Source: Pantoea eucalypti (GTDB lineage Bacteria; Pseudomonadota; Gammaproteobacteria; Enterobacterales; Enterobacteriaceae). From it: 64,000 nt of DNA. Location: assembly GCF_009646115.1 (NCBI RefSeq), contig NZ_CP045720.1:2790001-2854000 (forward strand), in the 5' to 3' direction. The notes under the pieces were generated by a model, which was given only the letters and a program-made list of their open reading frames with translations, did not search any database and was not told the origin of the DNA. Below are positions 28,106-38,268 of this stretch, piece after piece; within the stretch, counting starts at the first letter, position 1; each line of letters begins with the position of its first letter. The translations under genes and the position numbers were made by a program.

Positions 28106-29962
28106 TCAGGTCGCGCTGATAATGTGGCGGGCGACGAAATGGCCCGGAGCCACCTCCATCAGCGGCGCCACTTCAGGTTCATCCCCTAACGCATGGATCG
28201 GGCTGGGGATCTCATCGACCAGTAAGGCGCGTTCACGACGCCGGTGAGCCGGATCGGCGACCGGCACCGCTGCCATGAGTTTTCGGGTGTATGGATGCTG
28301 AGGCTGTTCAAACACCGCCTGACGCGGCCCCATCTCGACAATCTGACCGAGATACATCACCGCCACGCGGTGGCTGATACGCTCCACCACCGCCATATCG
28401 TGGGAAATAAACAGGAAGGCGATGCCAAACTCGCGCTGCAGGTCGAGCATCAGATTAATAATCTGCGCCTGAATCGACACATCCAGCGCCGAGACGGACT
28501 CGTCGGCAATCACCACTTTGGGGTTCAGCGCCAGCGCGCGGGCTATACAGATGCGCTGACGCTGCCCGCCAGAAAATTCATGCGGATAACGCTGAGCATG
28601 TTCCGGCAGCAGTCCCACTTTATCCAGCAACCAGGCAACGCGCTGCTCCGCCTCGCGACGCGGCATCGCCTTGTGGACCAGCAGCGGCTCCATAATGGAG
28701 AAGCCGACCGTCAGCCGGGGATCCAGCGAGGCGTAGGGATCCTGGAAGATAAACTGAATATCACGCCGCAGATGGGCCAGCGCGGCACCGGAGAGATGAT
28801 CTATTCGCTGGCCGTCAAACGTCAGCGTGCCGCCCTGACTGGCCACCAGCTTCAGCAGCGAGCGGCCGGTGGTCGATTTACCACAGCCAGACTCCCCCAC
28901 CAGTGCAAGCGTCTCACCGGCATAGAGATCAAAACTGACTTTTTCGACGGCATGAACCCGGCTTTTAACCCGATTCAGCAGACCACCGCGAATATCAAAG
29001 CGGGTGACCAGATCGCGCACCTGCAAAATCGGCGGCTGCAGGCGGCGTACCGTATCCTGCGGCACGTCATCAACGGCATCACTGTGCAGCAAGGGGAATT
29101 TGGCGGGCAAAGGCTGCCCCTGCATCGAGCCGAGTTTTGGCACCGCCGCCAGCAGCGCCTGTGTATAGGGCTGCTGTGGTGCGCTGAACAGCTCGGCGAC
29201 CGGAGCATTTTCCACTACTTCGCCGCGATACATCACCTGCACCCGGTCGGCCATTTCGGCGACCACGCCCATATCGTGAGTGATAAAAATCACTCCCATC
29301 TGCATCTCTTTTTGCAGCACGCGGATGAGCTGCAGAATCTGCGCCTGAATGGTGACGTCGAGCGCGGTGGTCGGTTCATCGGCAATCAGTAACGCCGGCT
29401 TGCAGCAGAGCGCCATCGCAATCATCACGCGCTGGCGCATCCCACCCGACAACTGATGCGGAAAGCGGGATAAGACATTCTGCGCATCGGGAATGCGCAC
29501 CAGATCCAGCATCCGGCGCGCCTCTGCCAGCGCCCCGGCGTGGCTCAGACCCTGGTGCAGACGAATGGATTCGGCAATCTGCTCGCCCACGGAGAAGACC
29601 GGATTCAGTGAGGTCATCGGCTCCTGAAAGATCATCGCCATATCCGCGCCGCGCACCCGGCGCATCTGACCTTTTGAGGCGCGCATCAGATCCAGCACGT
29701 CGCCGTTGCGACGGCGCAATTGCACTTCTCCGCTGACGATTCCGCCCGCCTGCTCAATCAGTCTCATCAGCGCCAGCGAGGTGACCGATTTCCCCGAACC
29801 TGACTCCCCCACCAGCGCCAGCGTTTCGCCCCGAAACAGATCGAGTGACAAATGACGCACCGCATCCGTGACGGTGTCTTCGTGCTGAAAACGCACATTG
29901 AGATCGCGCACCGCGAGTACCTGTTCAGGGGCCAGCGGCGGTAACGTTTGCCTGTCGCTCAT
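28106..29962 (-). CDS. gsiA: Glutathione ABC transporter ATP-binding protein GsiA
   Basis: Double ABC ATPase energising glutathione uptake, 618 aa. Two complete cassettes: Walker A GESGSGKS and GESGCGKS, signatures [15 protein letters not shown] and [15 protein letters not shown], Walker [10 protein letters not shown] and ADESVSALD (Glu conserved in both). Each half carries an oligopeptide/dipeptide C-terminal extension ([20 protein letters not shown]). I take the ATG at 29962; a GTG one codon upstream sits too close to AAGGAG. Starts 9 bp after iaaA. Confidence 0.95.
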   Translation of the reverse strand: MSDRQTLPPLAPEQVLAVRDLNVRFQHEDTVTDAVRHLSLDLFRGETLALVGESGSGKSVTSLALMRLIEQAGGIVSGEVQLRRRNGDVLDLMRASKGQMRRVRGADMAMIFQEPMTSLNPVFSVGEQIAESIRLHQGLSHAGALAEARRMLDLVRIPDAQNVLSRFPHQLSGGMRQRVMIAMALCCKPALLIADEPTTALDVTIQAQILQLIRVLQKEMQMGVIFITHDMGVVAEMADRVQVMYRGEVVENAPVAELFSAPQQPYTQALLAAVPKLGSMQGQPLPAKFPLLHSDAVDDVPQDTVRRLQPPILQVRDLVTRFDIRGGLLNRVKSRVHAVEKVSFDLYAGETLALVGESGCGKSTTGRSLLKLVASQGGTLTFDGQRIDHLSGAALAHLRRDIQFIFQDPYASLDPRLTVGFSIMEPLLVHKAMPRREAEQRVAWLLDKVGLLPEHAQRYPHEFSGGQRQRICIARALALNPKVVIADESVSALDVSIQAQIINLMLDLQREFGIAFLFISHDMAVVERISHRVAVMYLGQIVEMGPRQAVFEQPQHPYTRKLMAAVPVADPAHRRRERALLVDEIPSPIHALGDEPEVAPLMEVAPGHFVARHIISAT

Positions 29963-29971
29963 CACTGCTCC

Positions 29972-30931
29972 TTAACTTTCGCGATATATCGCGACGTCCG
30001 CCGCTTCGCCGACGCGCCCTACACCCCGATACATGCCTTCGCTGTTAAACGGCAGCGCCACGTTACCTGCACGATCCACCGCAATCAGCCCGCCGCTGCC
30101 GCCCAGTTCCAGCACGCTGTCATGAATGACATTAACCGTAGCCTGCTGCAGCGAACGTCCGGCGTAGCGCATCTGCGCAGCCACATCGTAGGCCGCCAGC
30201 GTGCGCATAAAGACTTCACCGGTGCCGGTACAGGAGACGGCCACGCTGTCGTTGCTGGCGTAGCAGCCCGCACCCGGTAGCGGTGAGTCGCCGACCCGCC
30301 CGGCCTGTTTATTGGTCATACCGCCCGTTGAGGTAGCTGCAGCCAGGTTGCCTGCCAGATCCAGCGCGACGGCGCCTACCGTACCGAACTTGCGGTCCGG
30401 ATCGAGCGGGTCGTCGCTGTGCGCGGCACCATCGTGGTCCAGCACCGCGGTATCGCTGTTCAGCGCGCGCTGCAACTGCTCCCAGCGTTCCGGCGTTGAG
30501 AAGTAATCTTGTGCAACCATTTCCAGCCCGTTCGCTACGGCAAACTGCTCTGCACCCTCGCCGATAAACAGCACATGCTCGCTTTTTTCCAGCACGGCAC
30601 GTGCCGCCAGCACCGGATTACGCACCCGCGTCACGCCCGCGACCGCGCCCACATCCAGCGTACGCCCATCCATGATGCAGGCATCAAGTTCATGAGTGCC
30701 CTGATGGGTGAACACCGCGCCTTTACCGGCGTTGAACAGTGGACACTCCTCCAGCAGTCGCACGGTCTCCGTCACCGCATCCAGTGCGCTGCCACCCTGA
30801 GCCAGTATCTGCTGACCCTGAGTAACAATATCGTGTAGCGCCTGACGATAGTGTTGTTCTTTTTCAGCGCTCATTGCTGCGCGCGAAATTGCACCCGCGC
30901 CGCCGTGAATGGCGATCACTGCATTGACCAT
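29972..30931 (-). CDS. iaaA: Isoaspartyl peptidase / L-asparaginase IaaA
   Basis: N-terminal nucleophile hydrolase that removes isoaspartyl residues from peptides and also hydrolyses asparagine; 319 aa. The precursor self-cleaves before the Thr in FGTVGAVALD, giving alpha and beta subunits; the N-terminal AIHGGAGAI block and beta-subunit blocks TSTGGMTNKQAGRVGDSPLPGAG (quoted as STGGMTNK and GRVGDSPLPGAG) and SCTGTGEVF are conserved. First gene of iaaA-gsiABCD, as in E. coli, and divergent from moeA. Confidence 0.95.
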   Translation of the reverse strand: MVNAVIAIHGGAGAISRAAMSAEKEQHYRQALHDIVTQGQQILAQGGSALDAVTETVRLLEECPLFNAGKGAVFTHQGTHELDACIMDGRTLDVGAVAGVTRVRNPVLAARAVLEKSEHVLFIGEGAEQFAVANGLEMVAQDYFSTPERWEQLQRALNSDTAVLDHDGAAHSDDPLDPDRKFGTVGAVALDLAGNLAAATSTGGMTNKQAGRVGDSPLPGAGCYASNDSVAVSCTGTGEVFMRTLAAYDVAAQMRYAGRSLQQATVNVIHDSVLELGGSGGLIAVDRAGNVALPFNSEGMYRGVGRVGEAADVAIYRES

Positions 30932-31187
30932 AACGCTTTACCCTGTGGTTGCATCAGGACGAAAAACACTGATTTAAAATGGTTTTCACCCATTTTGGGT
31001 GATTTTTGACTATAGAAAGCCTGCTAAGTGTTGTAAAGCGGAAACTGTTCCTGTGGTTATAACCTTTTCTTACCACCCTGATTCATTTTTGCCATAACAA
31101 CCGGCGCGTCTGACCGACACCGATGTGACTCAGCGGCTAATCCGACTCATAATAGGCAGCATCTGAGTTAACCAGGCTGGACTGTTT

Positions 31188-32423
31188 ATGGAAAGTTTTA
31201 CTGCAGGTTTGATCTCCCTTGAGGAGGCGCAACAAAAAATGCTGTCACAGGTGACGCCCGTTACCGACTCACTGAGCGTGTCGCTGGCCGACGCGGTCGG
31301 CCGCATCACGGCAAAAGCCGTCACCTCCCCGATCGCCGTGCCGCCCTTTGATAACTCTGCGATGGATGGCTACGCCGTCAGGCTGGCCGATGTCAGCAGC
31401 GGCCAGCCGTTACCCGTCGCGGGCAAAGCCTTTGCGGGCGCGCCGTTCAGCGGTGAGTGGCCGCAAGGCAGCGTGATTCGCATCATGACCGGTGCCCCAG
31501 TGCCCGCAGGCTGTGAAGCGGTGGTGATGCAGGAACAGACCGAATCTCAGGGCGATGCGATTGTGATTACCGCGCCCGTGCGTCCAGGACAAAACATCCG
31601 CCTGACCGGCGACGACATTCAGCCAGGTCATGTGGTGCTGGAAGCGGGAACACGTCTGGGTGCCGCCGAGCTGCCGCTGCTGGCTTCGCTGGGTATCGCG
31701 CAGGTGAACGTGCTACGTAAACTGCGGGTCGCTATCTTCTCCACCGGTGATGAGCTTCAGCCGGTCGGTGAGCCGCTGGCAGAGGGCCAGATTTACGACA
31801 CTAACCGTTTTGCGGTCTCGCTGATGCTGCATAAGCTCAACTGTGAAGTCATCGACCTTGGCATCATCAAAGATGATCCTGCTGCCCTTCGCGCCGCATT
31901 TGAGGAAGCCGATCGGCAGGCGGATGTGGTGATCAGCACCGGCGGCGTCTCGGTCGGCGAAGCGGACTTCACTAAAAATATGCTGGAAGAGCTGGGCGCG
32001 ATTAGTTTCTGGAAACTGGCGATTAAGCCTGGCAAGCCATTTGCCTTTGGTCGTCTTAACAGCAGCTGGTTCTGCGGTCTGCCCGGCAATCCGGTCTCCG
32101 CCGCCGTGACCTTCTATCAGCTGGTACAGCCGCTGCTTGCCACCCTTACCGGCCAGCAAAAATCCGCCTTGCCGCCCCGTCAGAAAGTGCGCAGCGCCTC
32201 GCGACTGAAAAAGTCGCCGGGCCGCCTCGACTTCCAGCGCGGCATCCTGCGCCAGAACGCACAGGGTGATCTGGAGGTGGAGACGACCGGAATGCAGGGT
32301 TCACACGTCTTCAGCTCTTTTGCCCAGGCGAACTGTTTCATCGTGCTGGAACGTGAACGCGGAAACGTTGAGCCGGGCGAATGGGTCGAGGTAGAACCGT
32401 TCAACGCCTTGCTGGAGGCATAA
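31188..32423 (+). CDS. moeA: Molybdopterin molybdenumtransferase MoeA
   Basis: Inserts molybdate into adenylylated molybdopterin, the last step of Mo-cofactor synthesis; 411 aa. Blocks [66 protein letters not shown] (quoted as [10 protein letters not shown]), [31 protein letters not shown] and [10 protein letters not shown]...[13 protein letters not shown] are the MoeA core. The stop codon of moeA is directly followed by the moeB ATG with no gap. The ribosome-binding site before moeA (GGCTGGA) is modest. Confidence 0.97.
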   Translation: MESFTAGLISLEEAQQKMLSQVTPVTDSLSVSLADAVGRITAKAVTSPIAVPPFDNSAMDGYAVRLADVSSGQPLPVAGKAFAGAPFSGEWPQGSVIRIMTGAPVPAGCEAVVMQEQTESQGDAIVITAPVRPGQNIRLTGDDIQPGHVVLEAGTRLGAAELPLLASLGIAQVNVLRKLRVAIFSTGDELQPVGEPLAEGQIYDTNRFAVSLMLHKLNCEVIDLGIIKDDPAALRAAFEEADRQADVVISTGGVSVGEADFTKNMLEELGAISFWKLAIKPGKPFAFGRLNSSWFCGLPGNPVSAAVTFYQLVQPLLATLTGQQKSALPPRQKVRSASRLKKSPGRLDFQRGILRQNAQGDLEVETTGMQGSHVFSSFAQANCFIVLERERGNVEPGEWVEVEPFNALLEA

Positions 32424-33182
32424 ATGCTGCCTGAATTAAGCGATGAGGAGATACTGCGCTACAACCGGCAGATTGTCCTGCGCGGCTTTGATTTCGACGG
32501 TCAGGAGCGGCTTAAAGCGAGTCATGCGCTGGTTGTCGGGCTGGGCGGACTCGGCTGCGCCGCCGCGCCCTATCTGGCGTCTGCGGGCGTCGGCAACCTG
32601 ACACTGCTCGACTTCGATACCGTGTCGCACTCTAATCTGCAACGGCAGATTCTGCACCATGACGTGGATATTGGCCGCGCCAAAGTGGACTCTGCCGCGC
32701 AAAGCCTGGCCGCTATCAATCCGCACTGCCAGCTGCATCCGGTTAATGGACAGCTGGACGACGCAGCGCTGCTGGCGTTGATTGCCCGGCAGCAGGTGGT
32801 GCTGGACTGCACCGACAATGTTGCGGTGCGTGAGCAGCTTAACCGGCTCTGTCGGCAGCAGCGGGTGCCACTGGTCTCGGGCGCCGCAATTCGGATGGAA
32901 GGTCAGATCAGCGTATTTAACTGGCAGCCCGGCACGCCCTGCTATCGCTGCATCAGCCGCCTGTTTGGCGAACAGACCCTGAGTTGCGTGGAAGCGGGCG
33001 TCATGGCCCCGCTGGTTGGCGTCATTGGTGCAATGCAGGCGATGGAAGCGATTAAAGTACTGACCGCCTTTGGCACACCCGCCACCAGCCGGTTGCTGAT
33101 GTACGATGCGATGAGCGCGGAGTTCCGCAGCATGAAAGTCGCTCAGGACGCGCACTGTGAAGTGTGTGGCGGTGGAGATTAA
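32424..33182 (+). CDS. moeB: Molybdopterin-synthase adenylyltransferase MoeB
   Basis: E1-like enzyme that adenylates the C-terminus of MoaD so that it can be sulfurated for molybdopterin synthesis; 252 aa. ATP-binding block GLGGLGCAAAPYLASAGVG, the conserved LLDFDTVSHSNLQRQILH segment with Arg finger, DCTDNVAVREQLN, and the zinc-binding CxxC pairs CYRC and CEVC. Directly after moeA, forming the moeAB operon. No clear terminator follows; a repeat-rich intergenic region begins within 50 bp. Confidence 0.97.
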   Translation: MLPELSDEEILRYNRQIVLRGFDFDGQERLKASHALVVGLGGLGCAAAPYLASAGVGNLTLLDFDTVSHSNLQRQILHHDVDIGRAKVDSAAQSLAAINPHCQLHPVNGQLDDAALLALIARQQVVLDCTDNVAVREQLNRLCRQQRVPLVSGAAIRMEGQISVFNWQPGTPCYRCISRLFGEQTLSCVEAGVMAPLVGVIGAMQAMEAIKVLTAFGTPATSRLLMYDAMSAEFRSMKVAQDAHCEVCGGGD

Positions 33183-33227
33183 CCTTCTGCAGATATCCGT
33201 TCGCAGACAGCTCAAAACTTAAAGCGA

Positions 33228-33410
33228 AGGGAGCATACGCCTGTAGCAAAGCATCGCGCCGCCCGGATAAAAACGCCGGGAGCGTTTTTTGAACAACGCA
33301 ATGCGTTGGCCGGGTTACGAGCGCACCTCAGGGATGAAGTGCGTAATCGCCTGCGCTGAGCATGCCAGGGATGGGGTCTTTTATGTCTTTGCGAAACACG
33401 TATGCTCCCT
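33228..33410. repeat. 183-bp element with 12-bp terminal inverted repeats
   Basis: AGGGAGCATACG at 33228-33239 and CGTATGCTCCCT at 33399-33410 are perfect inverted repeats; 6 bp further in on both sides GCAAAG faces CTTTGC. The interior carries one inverted copy of the 78-bp repeat unit. The length and terminal repeats are MITE-like; a possible GA duplication flanks it, too short to be meaningful alone. Lies 45 bp after moeB. Confidence 0.75.
33269..33344 (-). repeat. Single dispersed copy of the 78-bp repeat unit
   Basis: Read on the minus strand this stretch matches the array unit at 19043-19510 along its whole length: stem 1 is GCACTTCA/TGAGGTGC, then CCAACGCATTGCGTTGTTC, then hairpin 2 (AACGCTCCCGGCGTT flanked by A and T runs). 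Relative to the array, stem 1 shows one compensated pair (C:G to A:T) and one G-U pair, so pairing is kept. Confidence 0.9.
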
Positions 33411-33467
33411 GAAGCCCGCTCAGCTGATAAGAGTGTGAATGCTTAGCGATCAGATTGAGATCTGCTT

Positions 33468-33569
33468 CAGAAACACGGGCAGATCGGAAAGTCGCTTAAA
33501 CCATCCATGGATGCTCGGCCCACGCCGTCCCTGGCGCGGGACGCTTTCCTCCTCTGACCGTGTTCCCTG
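33468..33569. repeat. Inverted-repeat element B (arms without array)
   Basis: Left arm 33468-33510 (CAGAAACACGGGCAGATCGG... to CCATCCATGG) and right arm 33528-33569 (GGCGCGGGACGCTTTCCTCC... to GTGTTCCCTG) match the arms of element A at 18977-19022 and 19510-19550, joined here by 17 bp instead of an array. The arms are imperfect inverted repeats. The hairpin CGTCCC-TGGCGC-GGGACG lies at the tip side of the right arm. Confidence 0.82.
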
Positions 33570-33673
33570 CGCCTTGAGCATTTGCGTTGCTGTCAGATAA
33601 CCTATGAGCGTGGCATTCAGCCCAACCCACACCCTCTGACAATCAATAAGCATTCAGCTCTCTCATCAGCACC

Positions 33674-33707
33674 AAAAAAACGGGGTGGCCTGCGCCACCC
33701 CGTTTTT
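33674..33707 (-). terminator. Intrinsic terminator after ybiT
   Basis: CGGGGTGG-CCTGCG-CCACCCCG with an A-run on the left and TTTTT on the right; works on the minus strand for ybiT and could also stop transcription coming from moeAB. Confidence 0.92.
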
Positions 33708-33708
33708 A

Positions 33709-35301
33709 TCAGACGATACCCTGACTGCGCAGGTAATCTTCATAATTACCGGTGAAGTCCACCACCTTGTCTGCTTTCAGCTCAATCACGCGGGTTGCCA
33801 GCGAGCTGACAAATTCGCGGTCATGTGAAACAAACACCAGCGTGCCTTCATACATCTCCAGCGCCATATTGAGTGATTCAATCGACTCCATATCCAGGTG
33901 GTTGGTCGGCTCATCCATAATCAGAATGTTCGGTTTTTCCATCATCAGCTTACCGAACAGCATACGACCCTTCTCACCACCCGAAAGCACTTTCGCCGGC
34001 TTCTTAATATCATCCTGCGAAAACAGCAGACGACCCAGAATACCGCGAATGGTCTGCTCATCATCGCCAGGCTGTTTCCACTGACTCATCCAGTCAAATA
34101 CTGTCAGGTCATTGGCAAAATCATCGGCATGATCCTGAGCGTAATAACCAATGCGTGCGTTCTCTGACCATTTAACAGTGCCATTATCTGGCGTAAGCTG
34201 ACCCACCAGCGATTTCAACAGCGTCGACTTACCAATACCGTTGGCACCGATGACCGCCAGTTTCTCACCGACTTCCAGCAGCAGATTTAAATTCTTAAAC
34301 AGCGGACCGTTATCAAAGCCTTTCGTTAAACCTTCCACTTCCAGCGCATTACGGAACAACTTCTTGTCCTGCTCAAAGCGGATAAATGGGTTCTGACGAC
34401 TGGAAGCTTTCACTTCATCCAGTTTAATTTTATCCATCTGCTTGGCGCGTGATGTCGCCTGACGCGATTTAGAGGCGTTAGCACTAAAACGACTGACGAA
34501 CGATTGTAAGTCAGCAATCTGCGCTTTCTTCTTCGCGTTATCTGATAACAGACGTTCACGTGCCTGCGTTGCAGCGGTCATATATTCGTCATAATTACCG
34601 GAATAAACCCGCAGCTCGCCATAATCCAGATCGGCCATGTGAGTGCAGACCATATTAAGGAAATGACGGTCATGCGAAATGATAATCATGGTGCTGTCAC
34701 GCTCGTTCAGCACCTGCTCCAGCCAGCGAATAGTGTCGATGTCCAGGTTGTTCGTCGGTTCGTCGAGTAACAAAATATCGGGATTTGAAAACAGCGCCTG
34801 TGCCAGCAACACACGCAATTTAAAGCCCGGCGCAATTTCGCTCATCGGGCCGTAATGTTGCTCAACCGGAATACCCACGCCGAGCAATAACTCACCGGCA
34901 CGGGACTCGGCGCTATAGCCGTCCATCTCACCGTAGAGCGCTTCAAGATCGCCGACTTTATACCCCTCTTCTTCGCTCATCTCGGGCAAAGAATAAATAC
35001 GGTCGCGCTCCTGCTTCACTTCCCATAATTCATGGTGACCCATGATTACGGTGTCCAGTACGCTGAATTCTTCAAAGGCAAACTGATCCTGACGCAGCTT
35101 ACCGATACGCTCATTAGGATCGTAAGAGACGTTGCCGCCTGAAGGCACCAGATCGCCACCCAAAATCTTCATGAAGGTGGATTTTCCGCTGCCGTTCGCA
35201 CCGATTAAACCGTAACGATTACCGCCGCCAAATTTAACGGAGATATTTTCGAACAGTGGCTTGCTGCCAAACTGCATGGTGATATTGCTGCTAACTAACA
35301 C
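33709..35301 (-). CDS. ybiT: ABC-F family ATPase YbiT
   Basis: Soluble ABC-F protein with two nucleotide-binding domains and no membrane part; ABC-F proteins act at the ribosomal E site to relieve stalling. 530 aa as in E. coli. Walker A GANGSGKS and GANGIGKS, Walker [12 protein letters not shown] and [11 protein letters not shown], signature [11 protein letters not shown] in the second domain, and a charged linker (about residues 240-310, [20 protein letters not shown]). The start is GTG at 35299-35301, giving [19 protein letters not shown]; the upstream frame is not conserved. Confidence 0.95.
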   Translation of the reverse strand: MLVSSNITMQFGSKPLFENISVKFGGGNRYGLIGANGSGKSTFMKILGGDLVPSGGNVSYDPNERIGKLRQDQFAFEEFSVLDTVIMGHHELWEVKQERDRIYSLPEMSEEEGYKVGDLEALYGEMDGYSAESRAGELLLGVGIPVEQHYGPMSEIAPGFKLRVLLAQALFSNPDILLLDEPTNNLDIDTIRWLEQVLNERDSTMIIISHDRHFLNMVCTHMADLDYGELRVYSGNYDEYMTAATQARERLLSDNAKKKAQIADLQSFVSRFSANASKSRQATSRAKQMDKIKLDEVKASSRQNPFIRFEQDKKLFRNALEVEGLTKGFDNGPLFKNLNLLLEVGEKLAVIGANGIGKSTLLKSLVGQLTPDNGTVKWSENARIGYYAQDHADDFANDLTVFDWMSQWKQPGDDEQTIRGILGRLLFSQDDIKKPAKVLSGGEKGRMLFGKLMMEKPNILIMDEPTNHLDMESIESLNMALEMYEGTLVFVSHDREFVSSLATRVIELKADKVVDFTGNYEDYLRSQGIV

Positions 35302-35422
35302 GGCATTGACCTTTGTGAAGAGAATGGATGAAAAAACGGCGGCTATTATGCCAGATGTGACGCAGCGCACGCCAGCGTCAGGCGTGGATTCCTGGCGGGG
35401 TGATTGATATCCCGGCAGAAAT

Positions 35423-35457
35423 AAAAAAGCCGGAGGGCCATATTGGCCCCCCGGCTC
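35423..35457 (-). terminator. Intrinsic terminator after the H-NS-like gene
   Basis: On the minus strand GCCGGGGGGCCA-ATA-TGGCCCTCCGGC followed by TTTTTTAT; one mismatch in a 12-bp stem. Confidence 0.9.
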
Positions 35458-35479
35458 CCACTTACAAGGATTGTGTTGA

Positions 35480-35881
35480 TCAATCGATCAGGAAACTGTC
35501 CAGGCTTTTACCGGAATCCAGCGCTTTTTTAATCGCTGCCGGGGTACGGCCCTGGCCAGTCCAGGATTTCTGCTCACCATTTTCGTCGGTGTAAGAATAT
35601 TTAGCCGGACGCGGCGCACGCTTGGTGCGTTTTTTTCCGCTCTCCAGCGCACCTAATAATTCATTAGGATCGATGCCGTCAGCCAGGAGCATTTCGCGAT
35701 ATTTAGACAGCTTTTCTTCTTTTTCGCGATTCTGTGTCTCTTCCGCTTCTGCTTCTTCGCGGCGCTCAGTAACGACTACCGTTAATTTTTCCAGGATCTC
35801 TTCAAGATCGGTCAGTGGCAGTTCACGAGCCTGGGCACGTAATGTGCGAATATTGTTCAGTACCTTAAATGCGTCACTCAT
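35480..35881 (-). CDS. H-NS family nucleoid-associated protein (paralogue)
   Basis: A 133-aa DNA-binding protein of the H-NS/StpA family that silences AT-rich DNA. The N-terminal oligomerisation domain is [21 protein letters not shown] followed by coiled coil ([22 protein letters not shown]), then the linker ([16 protein letters not shown]) and the C-terminal AT-hook-like motif WTGQGRTP in [16 protein letters not shown], ending [10 protein letters not shown]. It resembles both H-NS and StpA; the locus (next to ybiT) is neither the E. coli hns nor stpA position, so a lineage-specific paralogue is likely. The ATG at 35881 is preceded by AAGGA; a GTG one codon earlier is possible. Confidence 0.9.
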   Translation of the reverse strand: MSDAFKVLNNIRTLRAQARELPLTDLEEILEKLTVVVTERREEAEAEETQNREKEEKLSKYREMLLADGIDPNELLGALESGKKRTKRAPRPAKYSYTDENGEQKSWTGQGRTPAAIKKALDSGKSLDSFLID

Positions 35882-36737
35882 CACAATGTCCTTGATTAAG
35901 GGGGGTTAATAAAACTGTAGCGCCAAGACTACCTAATTCAAATAAAAAAATAAATTATTTTTACGCTACAGATAATTCCTAAGTTTTAATTTCAGTTAAA
36001 ATCTTACTATTAAATCGGCAGTGGCTGGTAATTTATTAACGCTGAATTAACAACAAATCGCCCTTTTACTCAACCGATGAAAACGATTTCAGCCTTGTTA
36101 TACCGGCAACAGGCGTTAACGATTTTGGCTAAACGCGCACTACAGCGCGTCATTAATTGCAATTAAAGGTTCGTTGATAGCTGATTAAACGCGTGCCCTG
36201 ATTGAGATCTCTGTCACACCAGCTTACAGATCATGCCTGAAAAACCGCCTCCCCCACCTTAAATAGTGCAAAATTATTACCGCTCGCGTGTTTTTTTAAT
36301 TATCCCTCAGCGTGCAGCCAGCCCTTTTTTAACGGTGAGATTTCCAGCAGCGTCAGATTATTCGCAGCCCGACCGGCTGTGCAATAACTGTAGGGTCTGG
36401 CTCCGCCTGGTGAATGATCACGTGCTCTCACCTTAACAGTCGTAAGTTGCATTAAAGAATCGTCAAAGAAATAAATTCAGAAAGGTGACACGGCTCAGAA
36501 TCCAGGATGGCCGGTAACGTAAAAATAATTGCCGGTCAAAAGCGCTGATAATATTCCGGCTAAGACTGGCTGTTTATTTTCTGCAGTCCGGACCGGACGC
36601 GTTGGGGCTGCGATGTATGCTAATTCAATGGCTTAGACCATTGAGATTTACATTGAGTGGGTGAGAACCCTTAACTTAACGCGGTTAAAAGGGAGAGATA
36701 AAGCGGTCACTGCGCACAGGCAGCGACCGCGAAAGGA
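35882..36737. other. 856-bp AT-rich non-coding region between the H-NS paralogue and the efflux operon
   Basis: No ORF with a plausible start. The 5' side of the H-NS-like gene (35900-36080) is rich in A/T tracts such as AAATAAAAAAATAAATTATTTTT, the kind of DNA H-NS proteins bind, which suggests autoregulation. The rest contains scattered dyads and no recognised sRNA. The length is unusual for this otherwise compact window. Confidence 0.6.
36703..36730 (-). terminator. Terminator-like hairpin after the efflux operon
   Basis: GCGGTCGCTGC and GCAGTGACCGC pair (one mismatch) around a 6-base loop on the minus strand, followed by TTTATC; the T-tract is poor. Confidence 0.55.
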
Positions 36738-38267
36738 TTAATTCGCCTGTGTGGCCGGACCAAATACCGGATATTGCGGCATCTCAACGTTCTGATACGT
36801 TTCCCATCCGCCGCCCAGCGCTTTATAAAGCGCCACTAAATCCAGAGCGCTCTGCATTCTCGCCTGAGTCGCCTGCTCCTGAGCCTGTGCCAGCTGGCGC
36901 TGCGCATCCAGCACGTCAAGGAAGGTCGAAAGCCCCTGGCGGTAACTGTCGCTGGCGAGGTTAAAGGCCCGCTGCAGGGCGCCGGTCGTCTCATCCAGCG
37001 CAGTCACGCGCTGCTGGTCGGCGCGGTAGCTGACCAGCGCATTCTCGACATCCTGTAACGCCGTCAGCACAGTTTGACGGTAATCCAGCGCGGCGCTGGC
37101 CTGCTGCGCCCGCGCTAACTTGACGCTCGATACCAGTTGTCCACCCTGGAAAATCGGGATCGAAAGCGAGGGGCCATAACTGTAGAAATGGCTGCTCCAG
37201 TTATCCAGATAACTGGCGTCAGTGTTGCGGACGCCCAGCTGTCCGGTCAGCGACAGGCTTGGGAAGAGCTGCGCAACAGACACGCCAATCTCCGCGGTTT
37301 GTGCATGCAGCGTCGCTTCAGCCTGGCGAATATCAGGACGACGACGTGCCAGCGTGGAGGGAATACCAACCGGTACAAACTGCGGCAACGGCGGTAAGGC
37401 TTTAGGTGTGCTGAGTTCAGCATCCAGTGCACCCGGTGTTTTGCCGAGCAGCACCGCTAATCCGTTCATCGCCTGCCGTGCCTGCGATTGATACTGCGGC
37501 AGCTGGGCCTGAAGCGTGCTGAGCTGGGCACGGGCATTTTCTACATCAGTTAACGGAGCCAGACCATTACGCTGCTGACTTTGCGTCAGCTCGGTCGTCT
37601 GCTGCGCCACATTAATCTGCTCCTGCAGAGTCTGAACGGTGCTCTGCGCGCCTCGCAGCTGCAGCCAGGCTCGCGCAACTTCAGCCTCAAGTGAGACCAG
37701 CGCATCGTTACGCTGCTCTATCGCTGCCTGCTGCTGGGCATTGGCGGCCTCAACCTGACGGCGAACTTTGCCCCACAGGTCAAGCTCCCAGCTGGCATCG
37801 AAGCTGCCCTGATAGAGGTTAACCGGCTGGGTCAGGCCATTGAGCTGGCTGGCCACGCTGCTGTCGAGTTGATCGGTGACGCCATTGGACTCAAGCAAGC
37901 CTTTCAGGCCGAGCTGCTGACGGGTGACTTTGGCCGAACCGCTCAGACTGGGGAACAGGCTGCCCTGGGCCTGCGTCAGCTGTTCACGCGCACCCGCAAT
38001 CCGCAGCACTGTCTGCTGCAGGCTCAGGTTCCCCGCTATCGCCCGCTCAATCAGGCTGTCGAGCTGCGGATCGTTAAAGCTCCGCCACCAGCGGGAATTA
38101 ATCGCGGCGTTTTGTGGCTTTGACGCCTCCTGCGAATCCAGCGTGTTGTAGCTACCTGGCACGGCAGGTTTCGGTGCCTGATAGTCAGGTCCGACAGCGC
38201 AGCCCGCCAGCCCCAGGGCCAGCAGTAAGCTCAGGGGTTTCAGGCGATGAGTATAAAAAACCTTCAT
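36738..38267 (-). CDS. Outer membrane efflux lipoprotein, NodT/OprM type
   Basis: Outer-membrane channel of a tripartite drug exporter; 509 aa. N-terminal lipobox LGLAGC followed by AVGPDYQAPK, the usual start of the NodT family. Two OEP repeats of long helices are visible (for example EQRNDALVSLEAEVARAWLQLRG and QTVLTALQDVENALVSYRADQQ), each with QxxA-rich coiled coil; SLARRRPDIRQAEA-type motif STLARRRPDIRQAEATLHAQ is present. ATG at 38267 with AGGAG inside the emrB 3' end, which it nearly touches. Third gene of an emrA-emrB-OMF operon. Confidence 0.92.
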   Translation of the reverse strand: MKVFYTHRLKPLSLLLALGLAGCAVGPDYQAPKPAVPGSYNTLDSQEASKPQNAAINSRWWRSFNDPQLDSLIERAIAGNLSLQQTVLRIAGAREQLTQAQGSLFPSLSGSAKVTRQQLGLKGLLESNGVTDQLDSSVASQLNGLTQPVNLYQGSFDASWELDLWGKVRRQVEAANAQQQAAIEQRNDALVSLEAEVARAWLQLRGAQSTVQTLQEQINVAQQTTELTQSQQRNGLAPLTDVENARAQLSTLQAQLPQYQSQARQAMNGLAVLLGKTPGALDAELSTPKALPPLPQFVPVGIPSTLARRRPDIRQAEATLHAQTAEIGVSVAQLFPSLSLTGQLGVRNTDASYLDNWSSHFYSYGPSLSIPIFQGGQLVSSVKLARAQQASAALDYRQTVLTALQDVENALVSYRADQQRVTALDETTGALQRAFNLASDSYRQGLSTFLDVLDAQRQLAQAQEQATQARMQSALDLVALYKALGGGWETYQNVEMPQYPVFGPATQAN

Positions 38268-38268
38268 G

